Source of the DNA: Stutzerimonas stutzeri TS44
GTDB lineage: Bacteria; Pseudomonadota; Gammaproteobacteria; Pseudomonadales; Pseudomonadaceae
Length of the DNA stretch: 64,000 bases
Direction of reading: 5' to 3'
Assembly (NCBI GenBank): GCA_000263395.1
Contig: AJXE01000004.1
Coordinates: 1-64,000 of the forward strand
The translations under genes were made by a program, and so were the position numbers. The notes under the pieces were generated by a model. The model saw only the letters and a list, made by a program, of their open reading frames with translations. It did no database searches and was not told where the DNA came from. Positions 33,847-45,716 of the stretch are shown piece by piece (position 1 is the first letter of the stretch; each line of letters opens with the position of its first letter).

Positions 33847-35016
33847 ATGACTGTTGGAACCGCTGTGAACAGACCTTCCCGCTGGGTGCTGATGGCCGCG
33901 CTGCTGCTGGCGGCCGTCAACCTGCGCCCTGGTATCACCTCCTTCGCGCCCCTGATCGAACAGATCGCCATCGAACTCGGCCTCAGCCGCAGCACCATCA
34001 GCCTGACCACCGCGCTGCCGGTGCTGCTGATGGGCCTGCTGGCGCCGCTGGCGCCACGACTGGCGCTGCGCTTCGGCCTGGAGCGCAGCGTCGGCCTGTG
34101 CCTCGGGTTGATCGCGGTAGCCTTGCTGCTACGCCTGTTCGGCGAGCAGGCCTCGCTGCTGATTCTCACCGCCGCGCTGGTCGGCGCCGGCATCGCGGTG
34201 GCGGGGCCGCTGCTGTCGGGCTTCATCAAGCGCTACTTCCTCGAGCGGATCGGCCAGGCTGCTGCCTGGTATTCGCTGGCCATGGCCGTGGGTGGCACGC
34301 TGGGTGCGGTGGTGACCGCGCCGGCGAGCGAGCTGTTCGGTCACCAGTGGACCTGGGGCCTGGCGCTGTGGGCCTTGCCGGCATTCGCCGCGCTGGCGCT
34401 GTGGTGGCGCCTGCCGAACCAGCCGGATGCGGTACCTGAGCAGCGTGCCGGGCTGCCCTGGCGCGTGCCGCGGGCTTGGTTGATCAGCCTGTACTTCGCG
34501 CTGCAGGCGGGACTGTTCTACGCGCTGGCGACCTGGCTGGTGGCGCGCTATCACGAAGTGGGCTTCAGCATGTTGCACAGCAACGGCTTCTTCAGCGCGT
34601 TCATGATGATCGGCTTGCCGAGCTCCTTCATCGCGCCCTGGCTGGCGCAGCGCTTTGGTCAGCGGCACCTGCTGATGTGTGGCTCGGGCGTGCTGGCAAC
34701 GCTCTGCCTGAGTGCTATCGCACTGGTGCCGCAGTGGCAGCCGCTGCTGGTCTGCATGCTGCTGGGCGTGGTGCTCAATGCGAGCTTCTCGCTGGCGCTG
34801 GTGCTGCCCATGTACGAAGCGAGCACGCCGCTGGCGGTCAGCCGGTTGACGGCGATGATGCTCTGCACCGGCTACAGTCTGGCCTGCCTGACCCCGGTGC
34901 TGGCCGGGCTGGGGCGCGATCTGTCCGGTGACTATCGTCTGCCGTTCCTGGTGCTGGCGGGCATGGCGGCCATCATGGCGGTGCTGGCCACGCGGCTCAA
35001 GCCGCGCCAGTCCTAG
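33847..35016 (+). CDS. CynX/NimT-type major facilitator transporter
   Basis: The 389-residue inner-membrane protein has about 12 transmembrane helices and the CynX-family N-terminal pattern LLLAAVNLRPGITSFAPLIEQI (around residues 19-40). The family includes cyanate and 2-nitroimidazole transporters, but no cyanase gene is nearby, so the substrate is unknown. The true start is uncertain: ATG 33847 is used here, although GTG 33865 has a better ribosome binding site (GGAA). It begins 66 bases after the dehydrogenase gene and may share its transcript. Confidence 0.85.
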   Translation: MTVGTAVNRPSRWVLMAALLLAAVNLRPGITSFAPLIEQIAIELGLSRSTISLTTALPVLLMGLLAPLAPRLALRFGLERSVGLCLGLIAVALLLRLFGEQASLLILTAALVGAGIAVAGPLLSGFIKRYFLERIGQAAAWYSLAMAVGGTLGAVVTAPASELFGHQWTWGLALWALPAFAALALWWRLPNQPDAVPEQRAGLPWRVPRAWLISLYFALQAGLFYALATWLVARYHEVGFSMLHSNGFFSAFMMIGLPSSFIAPWLAQRFGQRHLLMCGSGVLATLCLSAIALVPQWQPLLVCMLLGVVLNASFSLALVLPMYEASTPLAVSRLTAMMLCTGYSLACLTPVLAGLGRDLSGDYRLPFLVLAGMAAIMAVLATRLKPRQS

Positions 35017-35151
35017 CAGGCGGCTCGCGCGGGCTGCGTCTGGCGTGGGCGTTGTGGCACGGTTCGAACTCGCGACACGACGCGGATGACCGTCCCGCCA
35101 CGCTGTGCTAGAAAGCTCGCCTTTTCCTGGTCTGCCGCACCGGAGTACCGC

Positions 35152-35580
35152 GTGGAGTCCGAATCCATCGTCTATGGCTGCATCCGTGACTGGCCTTCGG
35201 CCGACCCGGAGCAATGCCTGCGCCGCCGCGCCAGCAACCGCAAGGTGCTGCGCGCGCTGCCGCACGGCGAAGCCTGGCCGTTCATCGGTCGTGAGATGTT
35301 CTCCTACTGCAGCGAGGCAGAGCAGGGCCTGTACCAGACCCAGGTGATTCACTTCGGCGCCAGCTACCGCGCGGTCGAATATGAATGGGGACTGTGGGTG
35401 GAGCACTTCGAGGCACTGCTCCGGCAGCTCTACTGGAGCAGCGCCGTGGTGCACCTGGAGACCGAGCTCGCCGGCGCGCACACCTTCCGCTGGGAAACCG
35501 AGACCGGCAGCCATAACCCGCAGCAGAGCGAACTGCGCCTGCGCTGTGCGTGGGAGCGCGAAAGCTCGCTATTCAGCTGA
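35152..35580 (+). CDS. Conserved-looking protein of unknown function
   Basis: The 142-residue soluble protein is rich in Trp, Tyr and Glu and has no signal peptide or membrane segment. I do not recognise its family. A GTG at 35152 with GGAG seven bases upstream gives the product start VESESIVYGC, better than an upstream ATG that would add a basic stretch. Its stop is only five bases from the convergent end of yheU, so the two genes share a very compact junction with no obvious terminator. Confidence 0.65.
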   Translation: MESESIVYGCIRDWPSADPEQCLRRRASNRKVLRALPHGEAWPFIGREMFSYCSEAEQGLYQTQVIHFGASYRAVEYEWGLWVEHFEALLRQLYWSSAVVHLETELAGAHTFRWETETGSHNPQQSELRLRCAWERESSLFS

Positions 35581-35585
35581 GCGGC

Positions 35586-35813
35586 TCATTCGAGCCATTC
35601 CCGCGGGACCTCATGGCGCAGCGCCAGCTGGCATTGCTGGCTGTCGGCGTCGAACACGATCACCGCCTCGCCCTTGTCCAGCGCGCGTCGCACGCGGGCG
35701 ACACGGGTTTCCAGCGGCGTCTCGTCACCGTTGTCGGTGCCGTCGCGGGTGACGAAATCCTCGATCAGGCGGGTGAGGGTGTCTGCTTCGAGCAGGTCGT
35801 GGGGAATCAGCAT
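35586..35813 (-). CDS. yheU: YheU/UPF0270 family protein
   Basis: The 75-residue acidic protein starts MLIPHDLL and continues with the family pattern TLTRLIEDFVTRDGTD, typical of UPF0270 (YheU). The function is unknown. The ORF is open far upstream, but that portion is antisense or out-of-frame to the kinase gene; only the ATG at 35813 gives the family protein. It begins 11 bases after the hybrid kinase stop on the same strand and is presumably co-transcribed. Confidence 0.9.
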   Translation of the reverse strand: MLIPHDLLEADTLTRLIEDFVTRDGTDNGDETPLETRVARVRRALDKGEAVIVFDADSQQCQLALRHEVPREWLE

Positions 35814-35824
35814 CGCAGATCCGA

Positions 35825-38593
<2,769 letters not shown>

Positions 38594-38791
38594 GGTCGGA
38601 TTCCGGGAGCGATGCAGCAGAAAACATGCTGCTGGAGGGCGGCCAACGAACTGGACGGGTAGCGATCTGTCCCCGGCCCCGGCTCGGGCCATCCATCATG
38701 CCGCGCGATTGCGGCGCTATCTTTGCCCAGGTCCTGCGCGGCGGCAACCCCGGCCGCGTGGAAGCCGGTGGCCGGTCACGCGCCGCCGCCC

Positions 38792-39991
38792 TTATTGCCC
38801 GCGATCATCGCTGTCGCGGCCGACCAGCGAGTCCACCGCCGGCACGCGGGTGTCGTTCTCCATCTGCGCGTCGTGCTCCAGCTGGTGGCTGAAGCGCTCC
38901 AGCGAATCCTGCGCGTGCTGGGCGTCGCTGGCGAACACCGGCGGGCTGAGCATGTAGCTGCACAGCAGGCGGCTCAGCGCCGAGAGGCTGTCGCTGTGGG
39001 TGCGTTCGTAGCCGTGGGTGGCGTCGCAGCCGAAGGCCAGCAGCGCGGTACGGATGTCGTGGCCGGCCTCGATCGCCGACTGTGCGTCGCTGTGGTAGTA
39101 GCGGAACAGGTCGCGGCGTACCGGGATCTCGTGTTCACCGGCCAGCTTGAGCAGGTGGCGCGAGAGGTGGAAGTCATAAGGGCCTCCGGAGTCTTGCATG
39201 GCCACGGTCACCGCGTGCTCGCTAGATGCCTGGCCCTTGGCTGCCGGTGCGATGTCGATGCCGACGAATTCGCTGACATCCCACGGCAGCGCGCCGGCGG
39301 CGCCGGAGCCGGTTTCCTCGGTGATGGTGAACAGCGGATGGCAGTCGATCGGTGGCTCCCGGCCGCTGTCGACGATGGCCTTGAGCGCGGCGAGCAGGGC
39401 GGCGACGCCGGCCTTGTCGTCCAGGTGGCGGGCGCTGATATAGCCGCTCTCGGTGAATTCGGGCATCGGATCGAAGGCGACGAAATCGCCGATGTTGACC
39501 CCCAGCGCGCAGGTTTCGGCGCGGCTGTAGGTGTAGGCATCCAGGCGCAGCTCAACGTGGTCCCAGCTCACCGGCGCCTCGTCCACCGCGGTGTTGAAGG
39601 CATGCCCGGAGGCCAGCAACGGCAGCACGCTGCCGCGGATCACGCCGGTGTCGGTGAACACGCTGACCCGGCTGCCTTCGGCGAAGCGGCTCGACCAGCA
39701 GCCCACTGGCGCCAGGCCGAGGCGTCCGCTGGGCTGGATCTCGCGGACGATCGCGCCGATGGTGTCCAGGTGTGCCGCCACCGCGCGGTCCGGGCTGTCG
39801 CGGCGGCCCTTGAGCGTCGCGCGGATGGTGCCGCGACGGGTCAGCTCGAAGGGGATGCCGAGCTCCTGCAGACGCTCGGCGACGTAGCGCACGATGGTGT
39901 CGGTGAAGCCGGTGGGGCTGGGGATGGCGAGCATTTCCAGCAGCACGCGCTGCAGGTAGTTGAGATCGGGTTCGGGTGTTCTGGCAGTCAT
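38792..39991 (-). CDS. NAGGN-operon M42-type metallopeptidase
   Basis: The 399-residue protein has M42/M20-like features: AVAAHLDTIGAIV (metal ligand His/Asp near residue 73), a middle DDKAG (near 190), TITEETGSG (near 225) and a final His/Asp-rich segment with HGYERTHSDS. It is the third conserved gene of osmoprotectant NAGGN operons and may hydrolyse or turn over the dipeptide; that role is inferred. The ATG has GGAG seven bases upstream and the gene starts 20 bases after ngg. Confidence 0.88.
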   Translation of the reverse strand: MTARTPEPDLNYLQRVLLEMLAIPSPTGFTDTIVRYVAERLQELGIPFELTRRGTIRATLKGRRDSPDRAVAAHLDTIGAIVREIQPSGRLGLAPVGCWSSRFAEGSRVSVFTDTGVIRGSVLPLLASGHAFNTAVDEAPVSWDHVELRLDAYTYSRAETCALGVNIGDFVAFDPMPEFTESGYISARHLDDKAGVAALLAALKAIVDSGREPPIDCHPLFTITEETGSGAAGALPWDVSEFVGIDIAPAAKGQASSEHAVTVAMQDSGGPYDFHLSRHLLKLAGEHEIPVRRDLFRYYHSDAQSAIEAGHDIRTALLAFGCDATHGYERTHSDSLSALSRLLCSYMLSPPVFASDAQHAQDSLERFSHQLEHDAQMENDTRVPAVDSLVGRDSDDRGQ

Positions 39992-40011
39992 TCAAGGCTC
40001 CCGTCGGGCGC

Positions 40012-41754
40012 TCAGGCACTGTTCTGGCTGAGCGGGAAGAGCAGGTCGATGAAACGCTCGGCGGTCGGTTGCGGCTGGTGGTTGGCCAGGCCGACGCGCT
40101 CGTTGGCTTCGATGAATACGTAGTTCGGCTGGTCGGCGGCCGGCACCAGCAGGTCGAGCCCGACCACCGGGATGTCCAGGGTGCGCGCGGCGCGCACGGC
40201 CGCCTCGACCAGCTCGGGGTGCAGCTGCGCCGTGACGTCTTCCAGCGTACCGCCGGTATGCAGGTTGGCGGTACGGCGTACGGCCAGGCGCCGGCCCTGT
40301 TCGAGCACGCTGTCCAGCTCGAAGCCGGCGTCGCGCAGGCAGCGGCGGGTTTCCTCGTCCAGCGGGATTCGGCTTTCACCGCCGGTGGCGGCCTGGCGCC
40401 GGCGACTCTGTGCCTCGATCAGCGCACCGATGCTGTGGCGCCCGTCGCCGATGACTTCGGCGGGCCGGCGAAGCGCCGCCGCCACCACTTCGTAGCCGAT
40501 GACGACGATGCGCAGGTCGTGGCCAGGATGGAAACTCTCCAGCAGCACGCGGCTGTCGAACTGGCGCGCGAGGCCGATGGCCTCCTCCATTTCCGCGACG
40601 CTGCGCAGGTCGACCGCAACGCCCTGGCCCTGCTCGCCGTCCACCGGCTTGACCACCACGCGGCCGTGTTCGGCGAGAAAGGCGGCGTTGTCCGCGGCGC
40701 TGCCGGCCAGCTGCTGCGCCGGCAGGCGAATGCCGGCACGGGCAAGCGTACGGTGGGTCAGCGTCTTGTCCTGGCAGAGCGTCATGCTCACCGCCGAGGT
40801 CAGGTCCGACAGCGACTCGCGGCAGCGTACCCGTCGGCCGCCCTGGGTGAGGGTGAACAACCCGGCCTCGGCGTCGTCGATGGCGATCTCGATGCCGCGC
40901 CGGCGCGCTTCGTCGACGATGATGCGCGCATACGGATTGAGCGTGGCCTCCGGGCCGGGGCCGAGGAACAGCGGCTGGTTGAAGCTGTTCTTGCGCTTGA
41001 CGGTGAAGGTCTGCAGATCACGAAAGCCGAGCTTGGCGTACAGCGCCTTGGCCTGCTGGTTGTCATGCAGCACCGAGAGGTCGAGATAGGCCAGCCCGCG
41101 GCCCATGAAATGCTCGATCAGATGCCGCACCAGCACCTCGCCGACGCCAGGGCGCGGGCAGCTGGGTGACACGGCCAGGCACCAGAGGCTCGAGCCGTGC
41201 TCGGGATCGTTGAACGCCTTGTGGTGATCAATGCCCATCACGCTGCCGATGACCTGCCCGGAGCTTTCGTCCTCGGCGATCCAGTACACCGGGCCGCCTT
41301 CTTCGCGCGGTGTGCAGCGTTCCGGGTCGACCGGCATCATGCCGCGCGACTGGTAGAGGCCGTTGATCGCCTGCCAGTCGGCGGCGCTCTGCGCGCGGCG
41401 TACGCCGAAACCGCGCACGCCCTTGCGCGCCGGGCGGTAATCGGTGAACCAGATGCGCAGCGTGTCGGAGGGATCGAGAAACAGCTGTTGCGGCGCGTGC
41501 GCCAGCACTTGGTGCGGTGCGGCGACATACAGCGCGATGTCACGCTCGCCGGCCTGTTCGTTGAGCAGGTCGGCAGCGAGTTCCGCCGGATCGGAGTAGG
41601 TGTGGCCGATCAGGATGCGGCCCCAACCGCAGTTCAGCGTGACCGGGCCGCAGGGTTCGGCCTGGCCGTCTTCGGCGAAGCGCGCCTGCAGGCGCTGGTA
41701 GCTGGGTGTTTGCCCGCGCAACAGGCGCTGACCATAGGCTTGGGACTTCTGCAT
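40012..41754 (-). CDS. ngg: N-acetylglutaminylglutamine synthetase (GNAT-ATP-grasp fusion)
   Basis: The 580-residue fusion has an N-terminal GNAT acetyltransferase domain (about 105-270, with PRPGVGEVLVRHLIEHF as the acetyl-CoA loop) and a C-terminal ATP-grasp domain (about 290-580). VVVKPVDGEQGQGVAV near 370 and the metal ligands in YVFIEANERVG near 550 mark the latter. It makes N-acetylglutaminylglutamine, the precursor of the osmolyte NAGGN, first established in Sinorhizobium meliloti. I chose the ATG at 41754 with AAGGA upstream. It is second in the operon after asnO. Confidence 0.92.
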   Translation of the reverse strand: MQKSQAYGQRLLRGQTPSYQRLQARFAEDGQAEPCGPVTLNCGWGRILIGHTYSDPAELAADLLNEQAGERDIALYVAAPHQVLAHAPQQLFLDPSDTLRIWFTDYRPARKGVRGFGVRRAQSAADWQAINGLYQSRGMMPVDPERCTPREEGGPVYWIAEDESSGQVIGSVMGIDHHKAFNDPEHGSSLWCLAVSPSCPRPGVGEVLVRHLIEHFMGRGLAYLDLSVLHDNQQAKALYAKLGFRDLQTFTVKRKNSFNQPLFLGPGPEATLNPYARIIVDEARRRGIEIAIDDAEAGLFTLTQGGRRVRCRESLSDLTSAVSMTLCQDKTLTHRTLARAGIRLPAQQLAGSAADNAAFLAEHGRVVVKPVDGEQGQGVAVDLRSVAEMEEAIGLARQFDSRVLLESFHPGHDLRIVVIGYEVVAAALRRPAEVIGDGRHSIGALIEAQSRRRQAATGGESRIPLDEETRRCLRDAGFELDSVLEQGRRLAVRRTANLHTGGTLEDVTAQLHPELVEAAVRAARTLDIPVVGLDLLVPAADQPNYVFIEANERVGLANHQPQPTAERFIDLLFPLSQNSA

Positions 41755-41817
41755 GGTGCTTTTCCTTGAGGCGTGGCCCACGTCGGCAGCTGGCGTTGCC
41801 GCCGGGCGTGCGCATTC

Positions 41818-43590
41818 TTAGAGGCCTTGCTCGCTCATCCAAAGGTTGACCGCCGCAAGCTGCCAGAGTTTTGAGCCGCGCAGCGGCGTCAGCTGACCAT
41901 GCGGATCGGCGAGCAGCCGCTCGATGGCCTCGGGGCGGTACAGCCCGCGCTCCTGGCTGGGGTCGAGCAGCAGCTGGCGCACCCAGTCGAGGGTTTCGCC
42001 CTGCAGGTGCTTGAGCCCGGGCACCGGGAAGTAGCCCTTGGGCCGGTCGATCACTGCGGCCGGGATCACCTGGCGCGCGGCCTCCTTGAGCACGTGCTTG
42101 CCGCCCTCGGGCAACTTGAAACGCGCCGGAATGCGCGCCGACAGCTCGGCCACGCGGTAGTCGAGGAACGGCGTGCGCGCCTCCAGGCCCCAGGCCATCG
42201 TCATGTTGTCCACCCGCTTGACCGGGTCGTCGACCAGCATCACCGTGCTGTCGAGGCGCAGCGCCTTGTCAACCGCGGCCTCGGCGCCGGGTTCGGCGAA
42301 ATGACGGCGGACGAACTCGGCGGAGAAGTCGCCCTGATGCCACTTGTCCTGCATCAGCGCGCGGTACTCGGCGTAGTCGCGATCACGGAACGCGCGCAGG
42401 TAGGCCGCCAGCGGATCGCTGGCGCCATCGACCTGCGGATACCAGTGGTAGCCGGCGAACAGCTCGTCCGCGCCCTGGCCGCTCTGCACCACCTTGCAGT
42501 GCCTGGCGACCTCGCGCGAGAGCAGGTAGAAGGCGATGCAATCGTGGCTGACCATCGGTTCGCTCATGGCCTGGAAGGCGGCCGGCAGCTGTTCGAGGAT
42601 TTCCTTCTCCTGGATGCGCAGCTGGTGGTGGCGGGTGCCGTAGTGCTCGGCGATCAGGTCGGAGTACTTGAACTCGTCGCCGCGCTCGCCGCCGGCATCC
42701 TCGAAGCCGATGGAGAAGGTCAGCAGGTTGTCCGCCGCGCCGGCTTCGCGCAGCAGGCCGACCAGCAGACTGGAATCGACGCCGCCGGACAGCAGCACGC
42801 CGACATCCACCGCCGCGCGCTGGCGGATCGCCACGGCGTCGCGCAGGCTGTCGAGGGTGCGGCGCTGCCAATCCTCGAAGCTGTAGTGTTGCTCGTCTTC
42901 GCGGGCGCCGTACTCCAGCGTCCACCAGCGCCGGGTGGTGGTCGTGCCGTCGGTCGCGACGCGCATCCAGCTGGCCGGCGGCAGTTTCTCGATGCCGGCG
43001 ATCAGCGTGTCCGGCGCCGGCACCACCGCGTGAAAGCTCATGTAGTGATTGAGCGCCACCGGATTGAGCTCGCCGGCGATGTCGCCGCCTTTGAGCAGCG
43101 CCGGCAGCGTCGAGGCGAAGCGCAGGCGTTGCCCGCTGCGCGACAGGTACAGCGGCTTGACGCCGAGGCGGTCGCGGGCGATGAACAGCTCCTGCACGTC
43201 GCGCTGCCAGATGGCGAAGGCGAACATGCCGTTCAGGCGCGGCAGCAGCGCCTCGCCCCAGGCGTGGAAGCCCTTGAGCAGGACCTCGGTATCGCCTTCG
43301 GAGAAGAAGCGGTAGCCCAGCGCTTCCAGCTCGGCGCGCAGCTCCGGGTAGTTATAGATGGCGCCGTTGAAGACCATCGCCAGGCCGAGCTGCGGATCGA
43401 TCATCGGCTGGCCGGAGGCCTCGCCCAGATCCATGATCTTCAGCCGGCGATGACCGAGGGCCAGCGGGCCCTGGCTATGGAAGCCGCACGCGTCGGGACC
43501 GCGTGCGGCGAGGTGGTGGGTGATGCGTTCAATCGCGGCCAGATCGGCCGAATGGTTGTCGAAACGAAGTTCTCCAGCTATGCCACACAT
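41818..43590 (-). CDS. asnO: N-acetylglutaminylglutamine amidotransferase (asparagine-synthetase-like)
   Basis: The 590-residue enzyme amidates N-acetylglutaminylglutamine to NAGGN, an osmoprotectant dipeptide amide. The N-terminal class II glutaminase domain starts MCGIAG with catalytic Cys2, and the PP-loop synthetase domain carries LLSGGVDSS near residue 266. It resembles AsnB, but its position with ngg and the M42 peptidase makes the NAGGN role far more likely than asparagine synthesis. AAGGA precedes the ATG, and an AlgU-like promoter lies 30-58 bases upstream. Confidence 0.92.
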   Translation of the reverse strand: MCGIAGELRFDNHSADLAAIERITHHLAARGPDACGFHSQGPLALGHRRLKIMDLGEASGQPMIDPQLGLAMVFNGAIYNYPELRAELEALGYRFFSEGDTEVLLKGFHAWGEALLPRLNGMFAFAIWQRDVQELFIARDRLGVKPLYLSRSGQRLRFASTLPALLKGGDIAGELNPVALNHYMSFHAVVPAPDTLIAGIEKLPPASWMRVATDGTTTTRRWWTLEYGAREDEQHYSFEDWQRRTLDSLRDAVAIRQRAAVDVGVLLSGGVDSSLLVGLLREAGAADNLLTFSIGFEDAGGERGDEFKYSDLIAEHYGTRHHQLRIQEKEILEQLPAAFQAMSEPMVSHDCIAFYLLSREVARHCKVVQSGQGADELFAGYHWYPQVDGASDPLAAYLRAFRDRDYAEYRALMQDKWHQGDFSAEFVRRHFAEPGAEAAVDKALRLDSTVMLVDDPVKRVDNMTMAWGLEARTPFLDYRVAELSARIPARFKLPEGGKHVLKEAARQVIPAAVIDRPKGYFPVPGLKHLQGETLDWVRQLLLDPSQERGLYRPEAIERLLADPHGQLTPLRGSKLWQLAAVNLWMSEQGL

Positions 43591-43620
43591 AGTTCCTTTC
43601 CGGTTTATGCCGTTGGGGGG

Positions 43621-43648
43621 TGTGACTGACGGGTTTCCGTCGAAGTTC
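43621..43648 (-). promoter_or_regulatory. AlgU (sigma-E type) promoter of the NAGGN operon
   Basis: On the minus strand GAACTT (43643-43648) is separated by 17 bases from TCACA (43621-43625). The AlgU consensus is GAACTT-N16/17-TCTGA: the -35 is perfect and the -10 matches three of five. The predicted start is about 43614, leaving a 24-base leader to asnO. Osmotic induction of NAGGN genes makes an extracytoplasmic-stress sigma factor reasonable. The motif lies downstream of the LysR gene end, in the 85-base gap. Confidence 0.5.
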
Positions 43649-43675
43649 AGCTTTTCTGTCCGCGCGCCTGGCTCA

Positions 43676-44530
43676 CTAGCGGCGGAAACCCTCGACGATG
43701 TGCTCGGCCAGCGCCTCGCTCACCGGCGACTGACAGCGTGGATTGCGCAGCAGCACGATGCTGCACTGCGGCAGCGGCGGCAGGCCTTCGCCCTCGCCGA
43801 GAATGCGCAGCTGCGGCGGGATCAGGCTACGCAGCTGCGCGGTCACCGCCAGCCCGGCGCCGACCAGTGCCATCAGCGCCGCCAGGCTCGGGCTGGTGTA
43901 GGCGATGCGGTAGTCGATCTCGGCGGCGTCCAGCGCATTGCAGACCCAGGCGCGGCAGAAGCAGCCGCTGTTGAACATCGCCAGCGGCATCGGCCGCTGC
44001 TGGTGCAGGTCGTAGCCGGCCGCCTCGGCCCAGACGAAGCGCTCCTGGCGCAACAGCTGACCGATCTCGGTGCCCGGCTCGCGGGTGACGATGGTCAGGT
44101 CCATGTCCTGCCGCTGCAGCAACTGGTAGGACGGCTCGCAGTGCAGCTCGACCTGCACCAGCGGATAGGCCTGGGCGAACTGGGCGAGGATGCCGGGCAG
44201 GAAGCGCATCACGTAATCGTCCGGCGTGCCGATGCGCACGGCGCCGACCATGTGCGGCTCGCGCAGCGTGGTCATCACCTCGCCATGCAGCTTGAGGATG
44301 CGCCGCGCATAGCCGAGCAGCACCTGGCCCTCGGCGGTGAGGCTGACCTGTCGGCCGCTGCGCTCGAACAGCGGGCGCTGCAGCACGTCCTCTTCCAGAC
44401 GCTTCATCTGCATGCTGATCGCCGATTGCGTGCGATTGACCGCCTCGGCCGCGCGGGTGAAACCGCCGTGATCGGCGATGGCGACGAAGCTGCGCAGCAG
44501 TTCGGTATCGATGCCCGGGTAGTTGGCCAT
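43676..44530 (-). CDS. LysR-family transcriptional regulator
   Basis: The 284-residue protein has an N-terminal winged helix-turn-helix (about 6-65, ELLRSFVAIADHGGFTRAAEAVNRTQSAIS) and a C-terminal substrate-binding domain (about 92-284). Two Cys in CFCRAWVC near residue 190 are unusual and may be redox- or ligand-related. It lies upstream of the NAGGN operon on the same strand and divergent from the DUF1127 gene. LysR regulators often control the divergent neighbour, but no target is shown. Confidence 0.9.
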   Translation of the reverse strand: MANYPGIDTELLRSFVAIADHGGFTRAAEAVNRTQSAISMQMKRLEEDVLQRPLFERSGRQVSLTAEGQVLLGYARRILKLHGEVMTTLREPHMVGAVRIGTPDDYVMRFLPGILAQFAQAYPLVQVELHCEPSYQLLQRQDMDLTIVTREPGTEIGQLLRQERFVWAEAAGYDLHQQRPMPLAMFNSGCFCRAWVCNALDAAEIDYRIAYTSPSLAALMALVGAGLAVTAQLRSLIPPQLRILGEGEGLPPLPQCSIVLLRNPRCQSPVSEALAEHIVEGFRR

Positions 44531-44627
44531 TCATCAATCCCCAAGATGAGTCGCATCAAGAGTATTCGTTGGATTGATCGTAGCCACGGCAAGAGACTGG
44601 CGCCAATCCCGATTGGAGGGCCAGAGC

Positions 44628-44864
44628 ATGAAACTTCACTACAACGCCTCGATCCTGCGCCACCTGCCGACGTCGCGCCGCTTCGCCTGGGGCCTGCTGT
44701 TGCGTGATGGCTGGCGGCAGCTGCGCCGCTGGCGGGAGCTGGCGCGCCAGCGTCGGCAGCTGGCGACGCTGAGCGACGCGACGCTCAAGGATATCGGCTA
44801 CAGCCGGGCGGATATCGAACGGGAAGTTACCCGGCCGTTCTGGGACGACCCGCGGCGGCGCTGA
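44628..44864 (+). CDS. DUF1127 (YjiS-like) small basic protein
   Basis: The 78-residue protein contains the DUF1127 domain at its C terminus (about 36-72): WRELARQRRQLATLSDATLKDIG followed by YSRADIEREV. Such small Arg-rich proteins are common in alpha- and gammaproteobacteria; some bind RNA and affect phosphate or motility regulation, but this copy is uncharacterised. GGAGGG precedes the ATG at 44628, which I prefer to the longer ORF. It is divergent from the LysR gene and may be its target. Confidence 0.88.
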   Translation: MKLHYNASILRHLPTSRRFAWGLLLRDGWRQLRRWRELARQRRQLATLSDATLKDIGYSRADIEREVTRPFWDDPRRR

Positions 44865-44865
44865 C

Positions 44866-45621
44866 TCAGTGCCCGAGCAGCAGCTTCTGCACGCCCAGCG
44901 ACAGGCTGACGGCCACCAGCATCAGGGCGAAGATCCGTTGCAGCACGCTGCTGTTGAGATAGTTCGCCAGTCGGTTGCCGGCCAGCACGCCGCACGCGCC
45001 GCCGCTGGCCAGCCCGGCAAGCAGTTGCAGCGGCGGCTGGGCGTCGCTGAGATAGAGCAGGAAACCGCCGCCGCTGACCAGCGCGATCACCGCCATCGAC
45101 GTGGCCATCGCGCTGAGCAGCGTCAGCGGGGTGAACCAGAGCAGCGCCGGCACGACCAGAAAGCCGCCGCCGACGCCCATCAGCCCGGAGAGCAGGCCGA
45201 CGCCCAGGCCGATGGCGATCAGCGCACCGTGACGTATTGAGCCATTTTCCCGCGCCGGCAGACTCGCTCCGCGCCACATGCGCCAGGCCGACCACATCAC
45301 CAGCAGGCAGAAGGCAATGATCAGCGCCTTCTCGGCGATAAACTGGCCGAGCCACTGCCCGGCGGCGTTGCCCGGCAGGCCGCACAGCGCCAGCAACAGC
45401 ACCGGCTTCCAGGCCACTTGGCCCTGCCAGGCGCGCGGAATCGCGCCAATCAGCGCCGACATGGCAACCGCGCCGAGGCTGACACCGATGGCGTCGCGCA
45501 GCGGCAGGTGCAGGCTGAGCAGCAACGGCAGCGCGACCAGCGAGCCGCCGGCGCCGGTCAGCCCCAGCAGCAGGCCGAGCAGCAGACCGATGCCGAGGGC
45601 TTCGAGCAGCAGCGTCTCCAT
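44866..45621 (-). CDS. TSUP-family (TauE/SafE) sulfite/anion exporter-like permease
   Basis: The 251-residue inner-membrane protein has about eight transmembrane helices and the two repeated TSUP motifs. These are GLLLGLTGAGGSLVALPLLL near the N terminus and GLGVGLLSGLMGVGGGFLVVPALL near residue 135. The family exports sulfite, sulfoacetate or other sulfur-containing anions or imports them. It converges on the DUF1127 gene with one base between the stops. The substrate is not predictable from the neighbours. Confidence 0.9.
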   Translation of the reverse strand: METLLLEALGIGLLLGLLLGLTGAGGSLVALPLLLSLHLPLRDAIGVSLGAVAMSALIGAIPRAWQGQVAWKPVLLLALCGLPGNAAGQWLGQFIAEKALIIAFCLLVMWSAWRMWRGASLPARENGSIRHGALIAIGLGVGLLSGLMGVGGGFLVVPALLWFTPLTLLSAMATSMAVIALVSGGGFLLYLSDAQPPLQLLAGLASGGACGVLAGNRLANYLNSSVLQRIFALMLVAVSLSLGVQKLLLGH

Positions 45622-45716
45622 CAGCGAGCGTCTGCTGCGCGGGCTGGTAGGCGCGGGTCACACATCGAGTAGTCCTCGGGTCGCAGACAAAAGGCGATGC
45701 TAGCCGATCCCGTCGC

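Noticed and set aside
41818-43590. AsnB asparagine synthetase
   Set aside because: Gene order with ngg and the M42 peptidase fits the NAGGN amidotransferase instead.
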